The notes below the pieces were generated by a model. The model searched no databases and was not told the DNA's origin. It saw only the letters and a program-made list of their open reading frames with translations. This document shows, in pieces, positions 17,588 to 27,656 of a stretch of 64,000 bases of DNA; the stretch's first letter is position 1; each line of letters starts with the position of its first letter. Made by a program: the position numbers and the translations under genes. This DNA is from Ruminococcus sp. (GTDB lineage Bacteria; Bacillota; Clostridia; Oscillospirales; Ruminococcaceae), in contig SVNU01000002.1 of NCBI GenBank assembly GCA_015066715.1, forward strand, positions 1 through 64,000, in the 5' to 3' direction.

Positions 17588-18832
17588 TTAGTCTGTTATC
17601 TTCTTCATGCAGATTGTGGCATTATGTCCGCCAAATCCAAGTGAATTTGAAAGCGCTGCTTTTACAGGTGTTTCAACGCCACTCTGTGTGCAGTAATCAA
17701 GATCGCATTCCTCATCCGGAGTCTTGTAGTTGATTGTCTGATGAATAAAGTCATTCTTGACGCTGAGTGCTGTAACAACTGCTTCAACACCGCCTGCTGC
17801 ACCTAAAAGATGTCCTATCATTGACTTTGTTGAATTGATTTTCACGCTGTTTGCCGCATCGCCCAAAGCCTTCTTTACTGCCTTTGTTTCATACTTATCA
17901 TTAAGTCCTGTTGATGTACCGTGAGCATTTATATATGTGATATCTGAAGGCTCAAGTCCTGCTTCCTTAATTGAGTAAGCCATAGCATGTGCTGCCGCTT
18001 CTCCTTCAGGATCCGGTGATGTGATGTGGTAACCGTCACCTGAAGCACCATAGCCTGCAAGCTCTGCGTAAATCTCAGCACCTCTCGCCTTTGCATGTTC
18101 ATATTCTTCAAGAACAAGCATTCCGGCACCCTCGCCAAGTACAAAGCCATCTCTGTTCTTGTCAAAAGGTCTTGATGCGTCCATAGGGTCTTCTGATTTT
18201 GTCAGTGCATGCATTGTTGCAAAACCACCAAGAACAAATTTTGTAACCGCACTTTCAGAACCGCCGCATACAGCCGCTGTAAGATAACCGTCCTTGATTT
18301 TTCTGAATGCTTCACCGATTGCATGTGTACCGGATGCGCATGCTGTTGTTGTACAGTAGTTGTCGCCCTTAAAACCAAGCTTTATCGCAACTTCACCTGC
18401 TGCCATGTTGCCAATCATCATAGGTACAAAGAATGGTGATATCTTTGAAGCGCCCTTGTCAAGCATCTTTGAGTACTGCTGTTCGATAAATTCGATACCG
18501 CCGATACCAACGCCGATAAGCACACCCACCTCATAAGGTGAAATATCCTTGAAATCAGTACCGCTGTCCTTTATCGCTTCACAAGCCGCCGAAATAGCAT
18601 ACTGTGTGTAAAGCTGCATATTACGAAGTTCTTTCTTTTCAAGCTTGCCGCATTCAAGCGCATCATAGTTCTGAACCTGTCCTGCAACGTGAATGCCGAT
18701 GTCAGATGCGTCAAACTTTTCAATTTTTGAGATACCGCATTTGCCCTGCTTTATATTTTCCCAGAACTGCGGAACATTATTTCCAAGGGGATTAACTGTT
18801 CCAAGCCCTGTTATAACAACTCTTCTGCTCAT
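17588..18832 (-). CDS. fabF: 3-oxoacyl-ACP synthase II
   Basis: MSRRVVITGLGTVNPLG, TTACASGTHAIGEA, NAHGTSTGLND. Confidence 0.96.
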   Translation of the reverse strand: MSRRVVITGLGTVNPLGNNVPQFWENIKQGKCGISKIEKFDASDIGIHVAGQVQNYDALECGKLEKKELRNMQLYTQYAISAACEAIKDSGTDFKDISPYEVGVLIGVGIGGIEFIEQQYSKMLDKGASKISPFFVPMMIGNMAAGEVAIKLGFKGDNYCTTTACASGTHAIGEAFRKIKDGYLTAAVCGGSESAVTKFVLGGFATMHALTKSEDPMDASRPFDKNRDGFVLGEGAGMLVLEEYEHAKARGAEIYAELAGYGASGDGYHITSPDPEGEAAAHAMAYSIKEAGLEPSDITYINAHGTSTGLNDKYETKAVKKALGDAANSVKINSTKSMIGHLLGAAGGVEAVVTALSVKNDFIHQTINYKTPDEECDLDYCTQSGVETPVKAALSNSLGFGGHNATICMKKITD

Positions 18833-18859
18833 TGTATTTTTCCTTTCCAAAATTTATAA

Positions 18860-19594
18860 TTACATTGAAAGTCCGCCTGAAATTTCAATTACCTGTCCTG
18901 TAACATAGCTTGCATCGTCTGAAACGAGGAATGATACAACCCCTGCGATTTCTTCAGGAAGTCCGTAACGCTTCATGGCAATCATCTGAAGCATTGCGTT
19001 TCTCTGTTCTTCTGTAAGCTTATCTGTCATAGGAGTCTTGATAAATCCAGGTGCTACGGCATTTACATTGACATTTCTTGAACCGAGTTCCTTTGCAACT
19101 GTCTTTGTCATACCGATAATAGCCGCCTTTGAAGCTGAATAGTTTACCTGTCCCGGATTACCGTAAAGACCTGCAACAGACGCAAGATTTACAATTTTAC
19201 CGCTTCTCTGCTTCATCATGATTTTACCTGCAAGCTTCATCATATTGAAAACACTCTTCTGGTTTACATTGATAACAACGTCATACTGTTCTTCTGACAT
19301 TCTTGCCATCAGACCGTCCTTTGTGATACCTGCGTTGTTTACAAGTACATCAAATCCACCAAGCTTTTCCTTTACAGCGTTTACCATTTCCTCGCACTGT
19401 GCATAATCTGAAACGTCAGCACAGAATGTTTCACACTTTACGCCTGTTTCCTTTATTTTATCCACTATATCATTATCTTCAAACATACTCTCATTTAAAT
19501 CGTTAAGAGCGATGTCAAATCCGTCCTGAGCAAGTCTGAGTGCGATTGCCGCACCGATTCCTCTTGACGAGCCTGTAATTAAAGCTACTGCCAT
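18860..19594 (-). CDS. fabG: 3-oxoacyl-ACP reductase
   Basis: SDR fold: GSSRGIGAAIA, YSASKAAIIGMTK, NAVAPGFI. Confidence 0.95.
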   Translation of the reverse strand: MAVALITGSSRGIGAAIALRLAQDGFDIALNDLNESMFEDNDIVDKIKETGVKCETFCADVSDYAQCEEMVNAVKEKLGGFDVLVNNAGITKDGLMARMSEEQYDVVINVNQKSVFNMMKLAGKIMMKQRSGKIVNLASVAGLYGNPGQVNYSASKAAIIGMTKTVAKELGSRNVNVNAVAPGFIKTPMTDKLTEEQRNAMLQMIAMKRYGLPEEIAGVVSFLVSDDASYVTGQVIEISGGLSM

Positions 19595-19608
19595 TTTCTT
19601 ACCTCCGA

Positions 19609-20535
19609 TTATTTTGAAAGAAGCTTTTCTGCCTCTGCAAACATTTCTTCAACAATTTCCTTACAAGGCTTCACATCATTTACCATACCTGCAATAAGTC
19701 CGCAGAGGAATGAACCTTCTTCAAGATTACCGTCCTGAACAGCCTTTCTGAGTGAGCCGAGTGTGATTTCCTCAAACTCATCAGGAGTAATAGCACCCTT
19801 CATTTCGTCTGCCGCAAGTCTCTTTGCAAACTTTGTCTTTACGTTTCTGCATGGATGACCTGTTGTTCTGCCTGTTACAACATTGTCTGTGTCCTTTGCG
19901 TCAACAACAAGATTTTTGTAAGTTTCATGAATCTGACATTCTTCTGACGCTAAAAATCTTGTTCCTACCTGAACACCCTCAGCACCAAGCATAACTGACG
20001 CCGCAACACCTCTGCCGTCAGCGATACCGCCTGCCGCAATAACAGGAATTTCAACAGCGTCCACAACCTGCGGAACAAGACACATTGTTGTGTTTTCGCC
20101 GATGTGTCCGCCTGATTCAGTACCTTCCGCAACAACAGCGTCTGCACCTGCTCTTTCCATTCTCTTTGCAAGTGCAACTGACGGAACTACAGGAATAACC
20201 TTAATTCCTGCTTCCTTCCATGCCGCCATAAACTTGCCCGGATTTCCTGCACCTGTTGTAACAACAGGAACTTTTTCATCGATAACAAGCTGTGCAAGCT
20301 CCTCTGCATTAGGGCTCATAAGCATGATGTTTACACCAAAAGGCTTATCTGTAAGCTCTTTGGTCTTTCTTATCTGATCACGAAGATAGTCAATCGGAGC
20401 AGAACCGCCTGCAATAAGTCCTAAACCGCCTGCGTTTGACACGGCAGCGGCAAGAGTGCTTTCAGCAATCCATGCCATACCGCCCTGTATAATCGGATAT
20501 TTAATTCCGAGTAATTCTGTAATACGGGTTGTCAT
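19609..20535 (-). CDS. fabK: Enoyl-ACP reductase II
   Basis: NMO/FabK pattern: YPIIQGGMAWIAESTLAAAVSNAGGLGLIAGGSAP, GTESGGHIGENTT. Confidence 0.93.
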   Translation of the reverse strand: MTTRITELLGIKYPIIQGGMAWIAESTLAAAVSNAGGLGLIAGGSAPIDYLRDQIRKTKELTDKPFGVNIMLMSPNAEELAQLVIDEKVPVVTTGAGNPGKFMAAWKEAGIKVIPVVPSVALAKRMERAGADAVVAEGTESGGHIGENTTMCLVPQVVDAVEIPVIAAGGIADGRGVAASVMLGAEGVQVGTRFLASEECQIHETYKNLVVDAKDTDNVVTGRTTGHPCRNVKTKFAKRLAADEMKGAITPDEFEEITLGSLRKAVQDGNLEEGSFLCGLIAGMVNDVKPCKEIVEEMFAEAEKLLSK

Positions 20536-20564
20536 TGTTTTTTCCTCTCTCTCAATACTATTAA

Positions 20565-21557
20565 TTAATATTCAAAAATAATCGCACCAAATGTAAGACC
20601 GGCACCAAAGCCTACAAATCCTACCTTGTCCCCTTTTTTGATACGTCCGCTTCTTACCGCCTCATCAAGTGCAATCGGAATTGAAGCGCTTGATGTATTT
20701 GCGTGCTTGTCAAGATTTATAACAAACTTATCCATTGAAACCCCTAAATTCTTTGCCGCAGTTTCAATAATTCTGACATTCGCCTGATGCGGAATAATAA
20801 CATCAAGCTCGTTCAGGTCAAAATCAATCTTTTCAGCCGCCTTAGTAAGGGCGTTGGGAAGTGCCTTTGTAGCAAATTTGTAAACCTCTCTGCCGTCCTG
20901 ATAAAGGTAATGCTGATTTGATTCAGGAAATTCATCATCAACCTTTCCCTCACCTGACATAAACGCATTTGCCGGTGGAATTGAACGTGCAAACAGATAT
21001 TTTGCACCTGTTCCGTCTGCGCCAAGAAAGCTTGAATACATGCTTTCCGAGCGTTCAATAACCATAGCCGCCGCACCGTCACCGAAAAGCACACATGTGC
21101 TTCTGTCACTGTAATCGGTAATTTTTGTAAGATTTTCATTAGCTATAACTAAAGCATACTTTATATTTTCGTCTGTCTGGAGGTATCTTTTTGCCATGTC
21201 AATTGCATAAACACAGCCTGCGCATGCACAGTTCACATCTATTGTCATTGCGTTTACAGCACCAAGCTTACCCTGAATCACACATGACATTGATGGTGTG
21301 TAATAATCCGGAGATACACTTGTGTCAATAATAACGCCGATATCCTCAACGGATATGCCTGCCGCCTTTACAGCTTCCCGGGCTGCCATAAGACCCATAT
21401 ACCATGTCGGCTCACCGTCTGAAACATATCTTTCAACCATGCCAGTACGTGTTCTTATCCATTCATCGCTTGTATCTACAATCTTTGCGAAATCTTCATT
21501 TGTAATTTTTTTCTTAGGCAGATATCCGCCTGTACCTAAAATTTTAATTCCCTGCAA
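20565..21557 (-). CDS. fabH: 3-oxoacyl-ACP synthase III
   Basis: IKILGTGGYLPKKKITNEDFAK, DVNCACAGCVYAIDMA, GFGAGLTFGA. Start proposed as TTG at 21557, preceded by GGGAGGAA; ATG 21575 is the alternative. Confidence 0.93.
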   Translation of the reverse strand: MQGIKILGTGGYLPKKKITNEDFAKIVDTSDEWIRTRTGMVERYVSDGEPTWYMGLMAAREAVKAAGISVEDIGVIIDTSVSPDYYTPSMSCVIQGKLGAVNAMTIDVNCACAGCVYAIDMAKRYLQTDENIKYALVIANENLTKITDYSDRSTCVLFGDGAAAMVIERSESMYSSFLGADGTGAKYLFARSIPPANAFMSGEGKVDDEFPESNQHYLYQDGREVYKFATKALPNALTKAAEKIDFDLNELDVIIPHQANVRIIETAAKNLGVSMDKFVINLDKHANTSSASIPIALDEAVRSGRIKKGDKVGFVGFGAGLTFGAIIFEY

Positions 21558-21602
21558 AAAAATTCCTCCCAGCATTGTATTTCGTTGAAAATTATGGTAT
21601 GA

Positions 21603-21622
21603 TAGTATATGAAGATATACTA
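21603..21622. promoter_or_regulatory. Palindromic operator candidate between divergent fabH and fabD
   Basis: TAGTATAT-GAAG-ATATACTA perfect inverted repeat; half-site ATAGTATAT recurs near 21651. Confidence 0.5.
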
Positions 21623-21784
21623 CTACAGCATAATTTATCATTTTTTTATTATAGTATATTTTTGAAAATTTTGCAATGTAATAAATGATATTTATTTGGC
21701 ATTTTTCCAAATCGTTACATTTTACACAAAAAAGCACATGTTGTTTTGTGCAACTACAACATTTAATGAAAGAGGTATAAAATT

Positions 21785-22693
21785 ATGACAGCATTTTTAT
21801 TTTCAGGACAGGGTTCACAGTATCCGGGTATGGGCAAGGAAATTCTGGAAGCAAATCCGGAATTTGAATTTATTTTTGAAAAGGCAGAGGAAATTTTAGG
21901 ATATGACCTGAAAAAAGTAATGTTTGAAGCTTCGGAGGAAGAACTTTCACGCACATGCAATTCACAGCCTGCAATTATGGCTATGTCACTCCTGTGCTTT
22001 GAAGCCGCAAAGAAAAACGGAATCACCTTTGACGCAGTTGCAGGTCATTCACTGGGCGAATACGCTGCAATGGTTGCTTCCGGCATTCTCACCCTTGAAG
22101 ACGGCTTCAAGGTAATCAAGGCAAGAGCCGCCGCTATGGACAAGGCAGGCAGAGAAACAGAGGGTGCTATGTACGCCGTTATGAAAATGACAGCCGAAGA
22201 AATCGAAGCTGTATGCGAAAGCGTTGACGGATATGTTGTGCCTGTAAACTACAACTCCCCTGCCCAGACAGTTATTGCAGGTGAAAAGCAGGCATGCGAA
22301 GAAGCTGTAAAAGTCTTTGCCGAAAAGGGCGCAAGAGCAGTACCGCTTAAAGTATCGGCTGCTTTCCATTCAAAGCTTATGCAGGGTGCTTCCGATGAAT
22401 TCTATGATGCTGTAAAGGACATTACGTTCAACGCTCCGAATGTTTCATTTTACTCGAATGTAACAGGCAGCGAGCTTAAAGACTTTTCAGACATGCCGTC
22501 ACTTCTTGCAAAGCACATGGTTTCACCTGTCCGCTTTACATCCGAGCTTGACGCTATGACAGCTGCCGGAATTGACAAGTTTATCGAGCTTGGTCCTAAT
22601 AAGGTTCTGACAGGACTTGTAAAGAAAACAATCAAGGGCGCAGACGCTAAAAACATCGAGAATTTAAAAACACTTGAAGCGGCTCTTGCTTAA
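21785..22693 (+). CDS. fabD: Malonyl-CoA:ACP transacylase
   Basis: FSGQGSQYPGMGKE, AGHSLGEYAAMVASG. Confidence 0.96.
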   Translation: MTAFLFSGQGSQYPGMGKEILEANPEFEFIFEKAEEILGYDLKKVMFEASEEELSRTCNSQPAIMAMSLLCFEAAKKNGITFDAVAGHSLGEYAAMVASGILTLEDGFKVIKARAAAMDKAGRETEGAMYAVMKMTAEEIEAVCESVDGYVVPVNYNSPAQTVIAGEKQACEEAVKVFAEKGARAVPLKVSAAFHSKLMQGASDEFYDAVKDITFNAPNVSFYSNVTGSELKDFSDMPSLLAKHMVSPVRFTSELDAMTAAGIDKFIELGPNKVLTGLVKKTIKGADAKNIENLKTLEAALA

Positions 22694-22728
22694 ACTTAAA
22701 CCACAAAAAACACAAGGAGGTATGAGTC

Positions 22729-23535
22729 ATGTATTCGGTTTTAATGTCAGTTTATAAAAAGGAATCACCCGAAAATTTAAGGGAAAGTGTCATAAGCATG
22801 ATGCAGCAGACTGTACCTCCCGATGATTTTGTACTGTATTGTGACGGCAGACTTACCGATGAACTTTATCTTGAAATTGAACGTCTGAAGCAGAAATATC
22901 CTGTGCTTAATGTTATATATAACGATGTAAATTCAGGGCTTGGCAAGGCGCTTTCAGCCGGAATTGACTACTGCCGCCATGATATTGTCGCAAGAATGGA
23001 CAGCGATGACATTGCAAAGCCCGACCGTATGAAGCTGCAGCTTGAGGCTCTGAAAAAATACAGCGTCGACATAGTAAGCGGTACAATCGAGGAATTTTCA
23101 GGGGATATTTCAAATATTACAGGAATAAAGACACTTCCGGAAAAGGACGAAGAAATAAAGAATTATGCAAGACGCCGAAATCCTTTCAATCATCCCTGTG
23201 TAACCTTCCGCAAGCAGCAGGTTTATCTGGCGGGAAATTATGAACACTGCCCTTTTTTTGAGGATTACTGGCTTTGGCTTCGTATGCTCGATAACGGATG
23301 TACGGGATACAATGTCCCCGAAAGCGTCCTGTACATGAGAAGCGGCTCTGAACTGTACAAAAGGCGGGGTGGATTTTCATATACCATAGACGCCCTGCGT
23401 TTCAGAAAGAAAATGAAAAATGCAGGCTTCTGCAGTTTCAGTGATTATTTTGTCTCATGTGCCGCACACATAATTTTTGCAATAATACCAAACAGACTTA
23501 GAATGTTTTTCTATTCAAAAATACTGAGGAAATAA
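22729..23535 (+). CDS. Glycosyltransferase family 2
   Basis: YSVLMSVYKKESPENLRESVISMMQQT, MDSDDIAKPDRM. Confidence 0.92.
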   Translation: MYSVLMSVYKKESPENLRESVISMMQQTVPPDDFVLYCDGRLTDELYLEIERLKQKYPVLNVIYNDVNSGLGKALSAGIDYCRHDIVARMDSDDIAKPDRMKLQLEALKKYSVDIVSGTIEEFSGDISNITGIKTLPEKDEEIKNYARRRNPFNHPCVTFRKQQVYLAGNYEHCPFFEDYWLWLRMLDNGCTGYNVPESVLYMRSGSELYKRRGGFSYTIDALRFRKKMKNAGFCSFSDYFVSCAAHIIFAIIPNRLRMFFYSKILRK

Positions 23536-23537
23536 AA

Positions 23538-24692
23538 ATGGGATTACTTCAAAAGGTACCAAGAAAAGCCTGGAGCTTTTTAAATATTATAAATAAAATT
23601 GTCAGAAAAGACAGCAAAACTATTTTCTTATATTCAAATCTCGGCTTTTATGATAATGTAAAAGCAATTTTCGACCATCTTATCGAAAACGGCTATAATA
23701 AAAAATACAAAATAATTGTAAGCCTGAACGACTGGGAAAAATATACCGAAACAGCTGAAAAGAATGTAAAATATGTCAGCAATGTAAAAGGGCTTTTTGC
23801 TTTTTTCCGCTCAAAGTACTGCTTTTACTGTTTCGGAAAATATCCGGTAAAGCCCTCAAAAAAACAAATAGTTTTTAATCTGTGGCACGGTATGCCGCTG
23901 AAAAGAATCGGAAATATGGTTAAAGGACACGAGAAAACAGACTACAACTATTTTACCCATCTGCTTTGCACTTCCGAATATTTCCGTGATATAATGAAGA
24001 AATCCTTTAATGCGACCGACAAGCAGATTTTCATCTGCGGTCAGCCAAGAACCGATGAAATGCTCTCACCTGTTGCTGCTGAGGATGAAATAACCGTAAA
24101 GGCGGCTCTCGTCAGCTACGAAGCAAGATTTTCAAAAATGCTGCTCTGGCTTCCTACCTTCCGTGAAAATGAAGGCTCAGAGCTTGATATACTGTCAGCT
24201 GACAAGCTGTCAGAGCTTGACCGAATCTGCGGTGAAAACGACTGGTGCATGATAGTTAAACTGCACCCGCTTTCTTCATTTGATGTTTCAAAATGCAGCG
24301 GGTATAAAAATATAGGCTTTGCAAGCAATGCCATGCTTTCAGAGCTGCATATCGGCTTTTATTCGCTTGTTGCAATGTCATCATGTCTTATAACAGATTA
24401 CTCGTCAATTTATTTTGACTATATGCTTCTTGACAGACCTATGGGTTTTGCAATATCCGATATTGACAAGTATAAGTCTGACCGTGGTTTTGTATTTGAT
24501 GACCCTCTAAGCCGAATGCCCGGTGACATTATAACTACAGGAGACGAGCTTTTAAAATTTGTCAGAAAAATTATTGACGGTAAGGATGACTATGTAAACT
24601 CAAGAAGAAAGCTGTCCGAGCAGTTCAATAAATACTGTGACAACAAAAACTGCGAAAGAATTTTAACCCTTTTAAATGACCATAATTCATAG
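23538..24692 (+). CDS. CDP-glycerol:glycerophosphate glycerophosphotransferase family protein
   Basis: NLWHGMPLKRIG, WLPTFRE, LITDYSSIYFDYMLLDRPMGF. Confidence 0.92.
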   Translation: MGLLQKVPRKAWSFLNIINKIVRKDSKTIFLYSNLGFYDNVKAIFDHLIENGYNKKYKIIVSLNDWEKYTETAEKNVKYVSNVKGLFAFFRSKYCFYCFGKYPVKPSKKQIVFNLWHGMPLKRIGNMVKGHEKTDYNYFTHLLCTSEYFRDIMKKSFNATDKQIFICGQPRTDEMLSPVAAEDEITVKAALVSYEARFSKMLLWLPTFRENEGSELDILSADKLSELDRICGENDWCMIVKLHPLSSFDVSKCSGYKNIGFASNAMLSELHIGFYSLVAMSSCLITDYSSIYFDYMLLDRPMGFAISDIDKYKSDRGFVFDDPLSRMPGDIITTGDELLKFVRKIIDGKDDYVNSRRKLSEQFNKYCDNKNCERILTLLNDHNS

Positions 24693-24701
24693 GAGAGAAC
24701 A

Positions 24702-25955
24702 ATGGACTTTAAATCATTCATTAAAAAATTTCCTTTTTTAAATAAATTTGTCAGGAACACCTATATAAAGAAGAAAGCCGCAGACTTTGAAAAGGTTTCA
24801 AAAAATATTCAGACAGACTCAAAACTTGTGGTTTTTGAAAGCTTTCAGGGCAGAAGCTATTCATGCAGTCCAAAAGCCATATATGAATACATGCTTTCTT
24901 CGGAATACTTTGCCGATTACAAATATGTATGGGTATTTCGTGACCCTTCTGCACACGGTAACTTTCCGGATAACACAAAGCTTGTGAAATTCGACAGTCA
25001 GGAAGCGTTTGAGGCTTACTCAAATGCAGGAACATGGATTGTAAATTCAAGACTGCGTGATTTTTTTGTGCCGAGGGATGACCAGAAATATATCCAGTGC
25101 TGGCACGGAACACCGCTGAAAAAAATCGGCTGTGATGTCACCTGCGCCGGAAACGCAACCTCAACCGTTGAGCAAATACACGCAGAATACACCAGAGACG
25201 CCGAAAAAATACATAAGCTTATTTCTCCGTCTGATTACACCACCGAAAAGCTCATTTCTGCATTTAATCTTGAAGCAATCGGAAAAGCAGATGCAGTTAT
25301 TCAGCAGGGTTATCCGAGAAACGACGCTCTTTTCAACACGTCTGATGAAGATGTTGAAAACATAAGGCAGCGGCTGAATCTTACCGATAACAAAAAGGTT
25401 GTACTTTACTGCCCGACATTTCGTGACAATCAGCACAACAACAATGGATACTCACTTAAAATAGGTATGGATTTTGAAGCGCTGAAAGAACGCTTCGGCG
25501 AAGAATGTGTGATACTCTTTCGTGCGCATTATTTTATTGCCGATAATTTTGACTTTGAAAAGTACAAGGGATTTGTAATCAATGTTTCGGAATATGACGA
25601 CATAAACGAGCTTTATCTTGTAAGTGACATTCTTATTACCGATTATTCCAGCGTTTTTTTCGACTTTGCAAATTTAAACCGTCCTATGATTTTCTATCTT
25701 TACGATTTCAAGGAATACAAGGAAAATATCAGAGATTTTTATTTTGGCACAGCAATGCTTCCGGGCATAACCGCAAATACGCAGGAAAAGCTTGAAAAAG
25801 CGTTGTCAGATATAATAAATGATATGAAGAAGGGCGGAACCGGTCTTATGAGGTACTCAACCGCCGTTGCTGCCTTCAACAAGCGTTTCAATCCGATTGA
25901 GGACGGACATTCTGCTGAAAGAACTGTAAAAGAAATTTTTAATATTACTCTTTAA
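24702..25955 (+). CDS. CDP-glycerol:glycerophosphate glycerophosphotransferase family protein (TagF-like)
   Basis: QCWHGTPLKKIGCD, YCPTFRDN, LITDYSSVFFDFANLNRPMIFYLYD. Confidence 0.93.
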   Translation: MDFKSFIKKFPFLNKFVRNTYIKKKAADFEKVSKNIQTDSKLVVFESFQGRSYSCSPKAIYEYMLSSEYFADYKYVWVFRDPSAHGNFPDNTKLVKFDSQEAFEAYSNAGTWIVNSRLRDFFVPRDDQKYIQCWHGTPLKKIGCDVTCAGNATSTVEQIHAEYTRDAEKIHKLISPSDYTTEKLISAFNLEAIGKADAVIQQGYPRNDALFNTSDEDVENIRQRLNLTDNKKVVLYCPTFRDNQHNNNGYSLKIGMDFEALKERFGEECVILFRAHYFIADNFDFEKYKGFVINVSEYDDINELYLVSDILITDYSSVFFDFANLNRPMIFYLYDFKEYKENIRDFYFGTAMLPGITANTQEKLEKALSDIINDMKKGGTGLMRYSTAVAAFNKRFNPIEDGHSAERTVKEIFNITL

Positions 25956-26053
25956 TACTTGCCAATTATGTTAAAGTGTGTTACAATAAGCATGGTAATT
26001 AATAAGAATATCAGATTACATTATGAAAAAGAGAGACAAAACAGGAGAAAAAA

Positions 26054-26881
26054 ATGAAGATTAAAGCAGTAGACGGTTTTTTGGATATAATAACCGAACA
26101 CAAGGGACAGGCAAAAAAAATATGGATGCTCTCTGTCAACAATCTTGTAAAAAAATACAAGGGAGCTGTTATGGGGCCTTTATGGGCTCTGATAAAACCA
26201 TCATTTACACTTTTTATTTTATGGTTTGCATTTACAGTGGGAATACGAGGCGGAAACTCTGTAAGCGGATATCCGAGATTTATTTTCATGCTGTCAGGAT
26301 ATATACCATGGTTTTTTGTCAGTGAAATGATTGTGGGAGGCTCAAGGTCTATAAGGCAAAACAGTCAGTTTGTTACGAAGCTTTCATTCCCCGTTTCAAA
26401 TATCATGACCTTCTGCACAATGTCATCCTTAATCATTCACCTTGGCATGTGCCTTATAATGTACGTAATTCTGCTGTTTGCGGGATACGGGCCAAGCATT
26501 TACAATCTGCAGTTTTTCTACTACATGCCGCTTATGTATGTGTTTTTCCTTGTTCTTTCATGGACAACAGCACCCCTCAGCGCCTTCAGCAAGGATTTTG
26601 AAAATCTGATAAACGCAATAATCACAGGACTTTTCTGGCTTTCAGGTATCTTCTGGGATACTTACAGCATACAGAATCCGATTATAAAAACTATAATGTA
26701 CTTTAACCCTATCAATTACTTCGTAAACGGATACAGAAAATCCTTCCTTTACGAAACCTCAATATTTGACGGAAATTACACAACCGAACTGATAATTTTC
26801 TATGCGGAGTTTATTTTACTGATTTTTATCGGCAGTCATCTTTACAGGAAGCTGAGAAAAATTCTTCCGGATATTCTTTAA
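26054..26881 (+). CDS. ABC-2 type polysaccharide/teichoic acid export permease (TagG-like)
   Basis: Six TM segments, YKGAVMGPLWALIKPSFTLFILWFAF, YFNPINYFVNGYR. Confidence 0.9.
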   Translation: MKIKAVDGFLDIITEHKGQAKKIWMLSVNNLVKKYKGAVMGPLWALIKPSFTLFILWFAFTVGIRGGNSVSGYPRFIFMLSGYIPWFFVSEMIVGGSRSIRQNSQFVTKLSFPVSNIMTFCTMSSLIIHLGMCLIMYVILLFAGYGPSIYNLQFFYYMPLMYVFFLVLSWTTAPLSAFSKDFENLINAIITGLFWLSGIFWDTYSIQNPIIKTIMYFNPINYFVNGYRKSFLYETSIFDGNYTTELIIFYAEFILLIFIGSHLYRKLRKILPDIL

Positions 26882-26895
26882 AAGGAGGCTGAAAA

Positions 26896-27618
26896 ATGAG
26901 TGAAGCAGTAATTAAATTTGACCATGTAAGCAAGGAATACTTTTTATATAAAAACGACAAGGCTCGTTTCAAGGCGATTTTTACAAACAACAGAGGCGTT
27001 AAAAAGCATCGTGCCCTTACAGATATTTCCTTTGAAATTCACAAGGGTGAGTCTGTAGGAATCATCGGCAGAAACGGTGCAGGCAAATCAACACTTCTCA
27101 AAATGATTACCGGCGTTTCATTTGCAACCTCCGGCGAAATCACTGTAAACGGAAAGGTTGCAGCGCTTCTTGAGCTGACTGCCGGCTTTTCAAATGATAT
27201 GACAGGCAGAGAAAACATCTATTTAAAAGGTTATCTTTTAGGTCTTGAAAATGCCGCTGTAAAACAGATTGAAGAAAATATTGTGGAATTTGCAAATCTC
27301 GGCGACTATATTGACCAGCCTGTAAGAACATATTCAAGCGGTATGAAAATGCGTCTGGGCTTTGCAATAAATATTAATATCAAGCCTGATATTCTTGTTA
27401 TAGATGAGGCTCTGAGTGTTGGCGACGCTCAGTTCAGAAAGAAATGCGAAAATAAGATAAAGGAGCTTCGCAACTCCGGTATCACCGTATTATTTGTAAG
27501 TCATTCTGTAAACAGCGTAAATGACACATGTGACAGAGCAATATACTTATGTGACGGAAAAATTGAGTACGACGGAAGTGTAAAGGAAGCTTTTGAACAT
27601 TATAACCTGAAAAAATAA
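26896..27618 (+). CDS. ABC polysaccharide/teichoic acid export ATP-binding protein (TagH-like)
   Basis: Walker A GRNGAGKST, YSSGMKMRLGFAI, DEALSVGDAQF. Confidence 0.93.
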   Translation: MSEAVIKFDHVSKEYFLYKNDKARFKAIFTNNRGVKKHRALTDISFEIHKGESVGIIGRNGAGKSTLLKMITGVSFATSGEITVNGKVAALLELTAGFSNDMTGRENIYLKGYLLGLENAAVKQIEENIVEFANLGDYIDQPVRTYSSGMKMRLGFAININIKPDILVIDEALSVGDAQFRKKCENKIKELRNSGITVLFVSHSVNSVNDTCDRAIYLCDGKIEYDGSVKEAFEHYNLKK

Positions 27619-27656
27619 ACGTATTGTTGTATTTTAGCAAAGGGCGGATATAAGTT

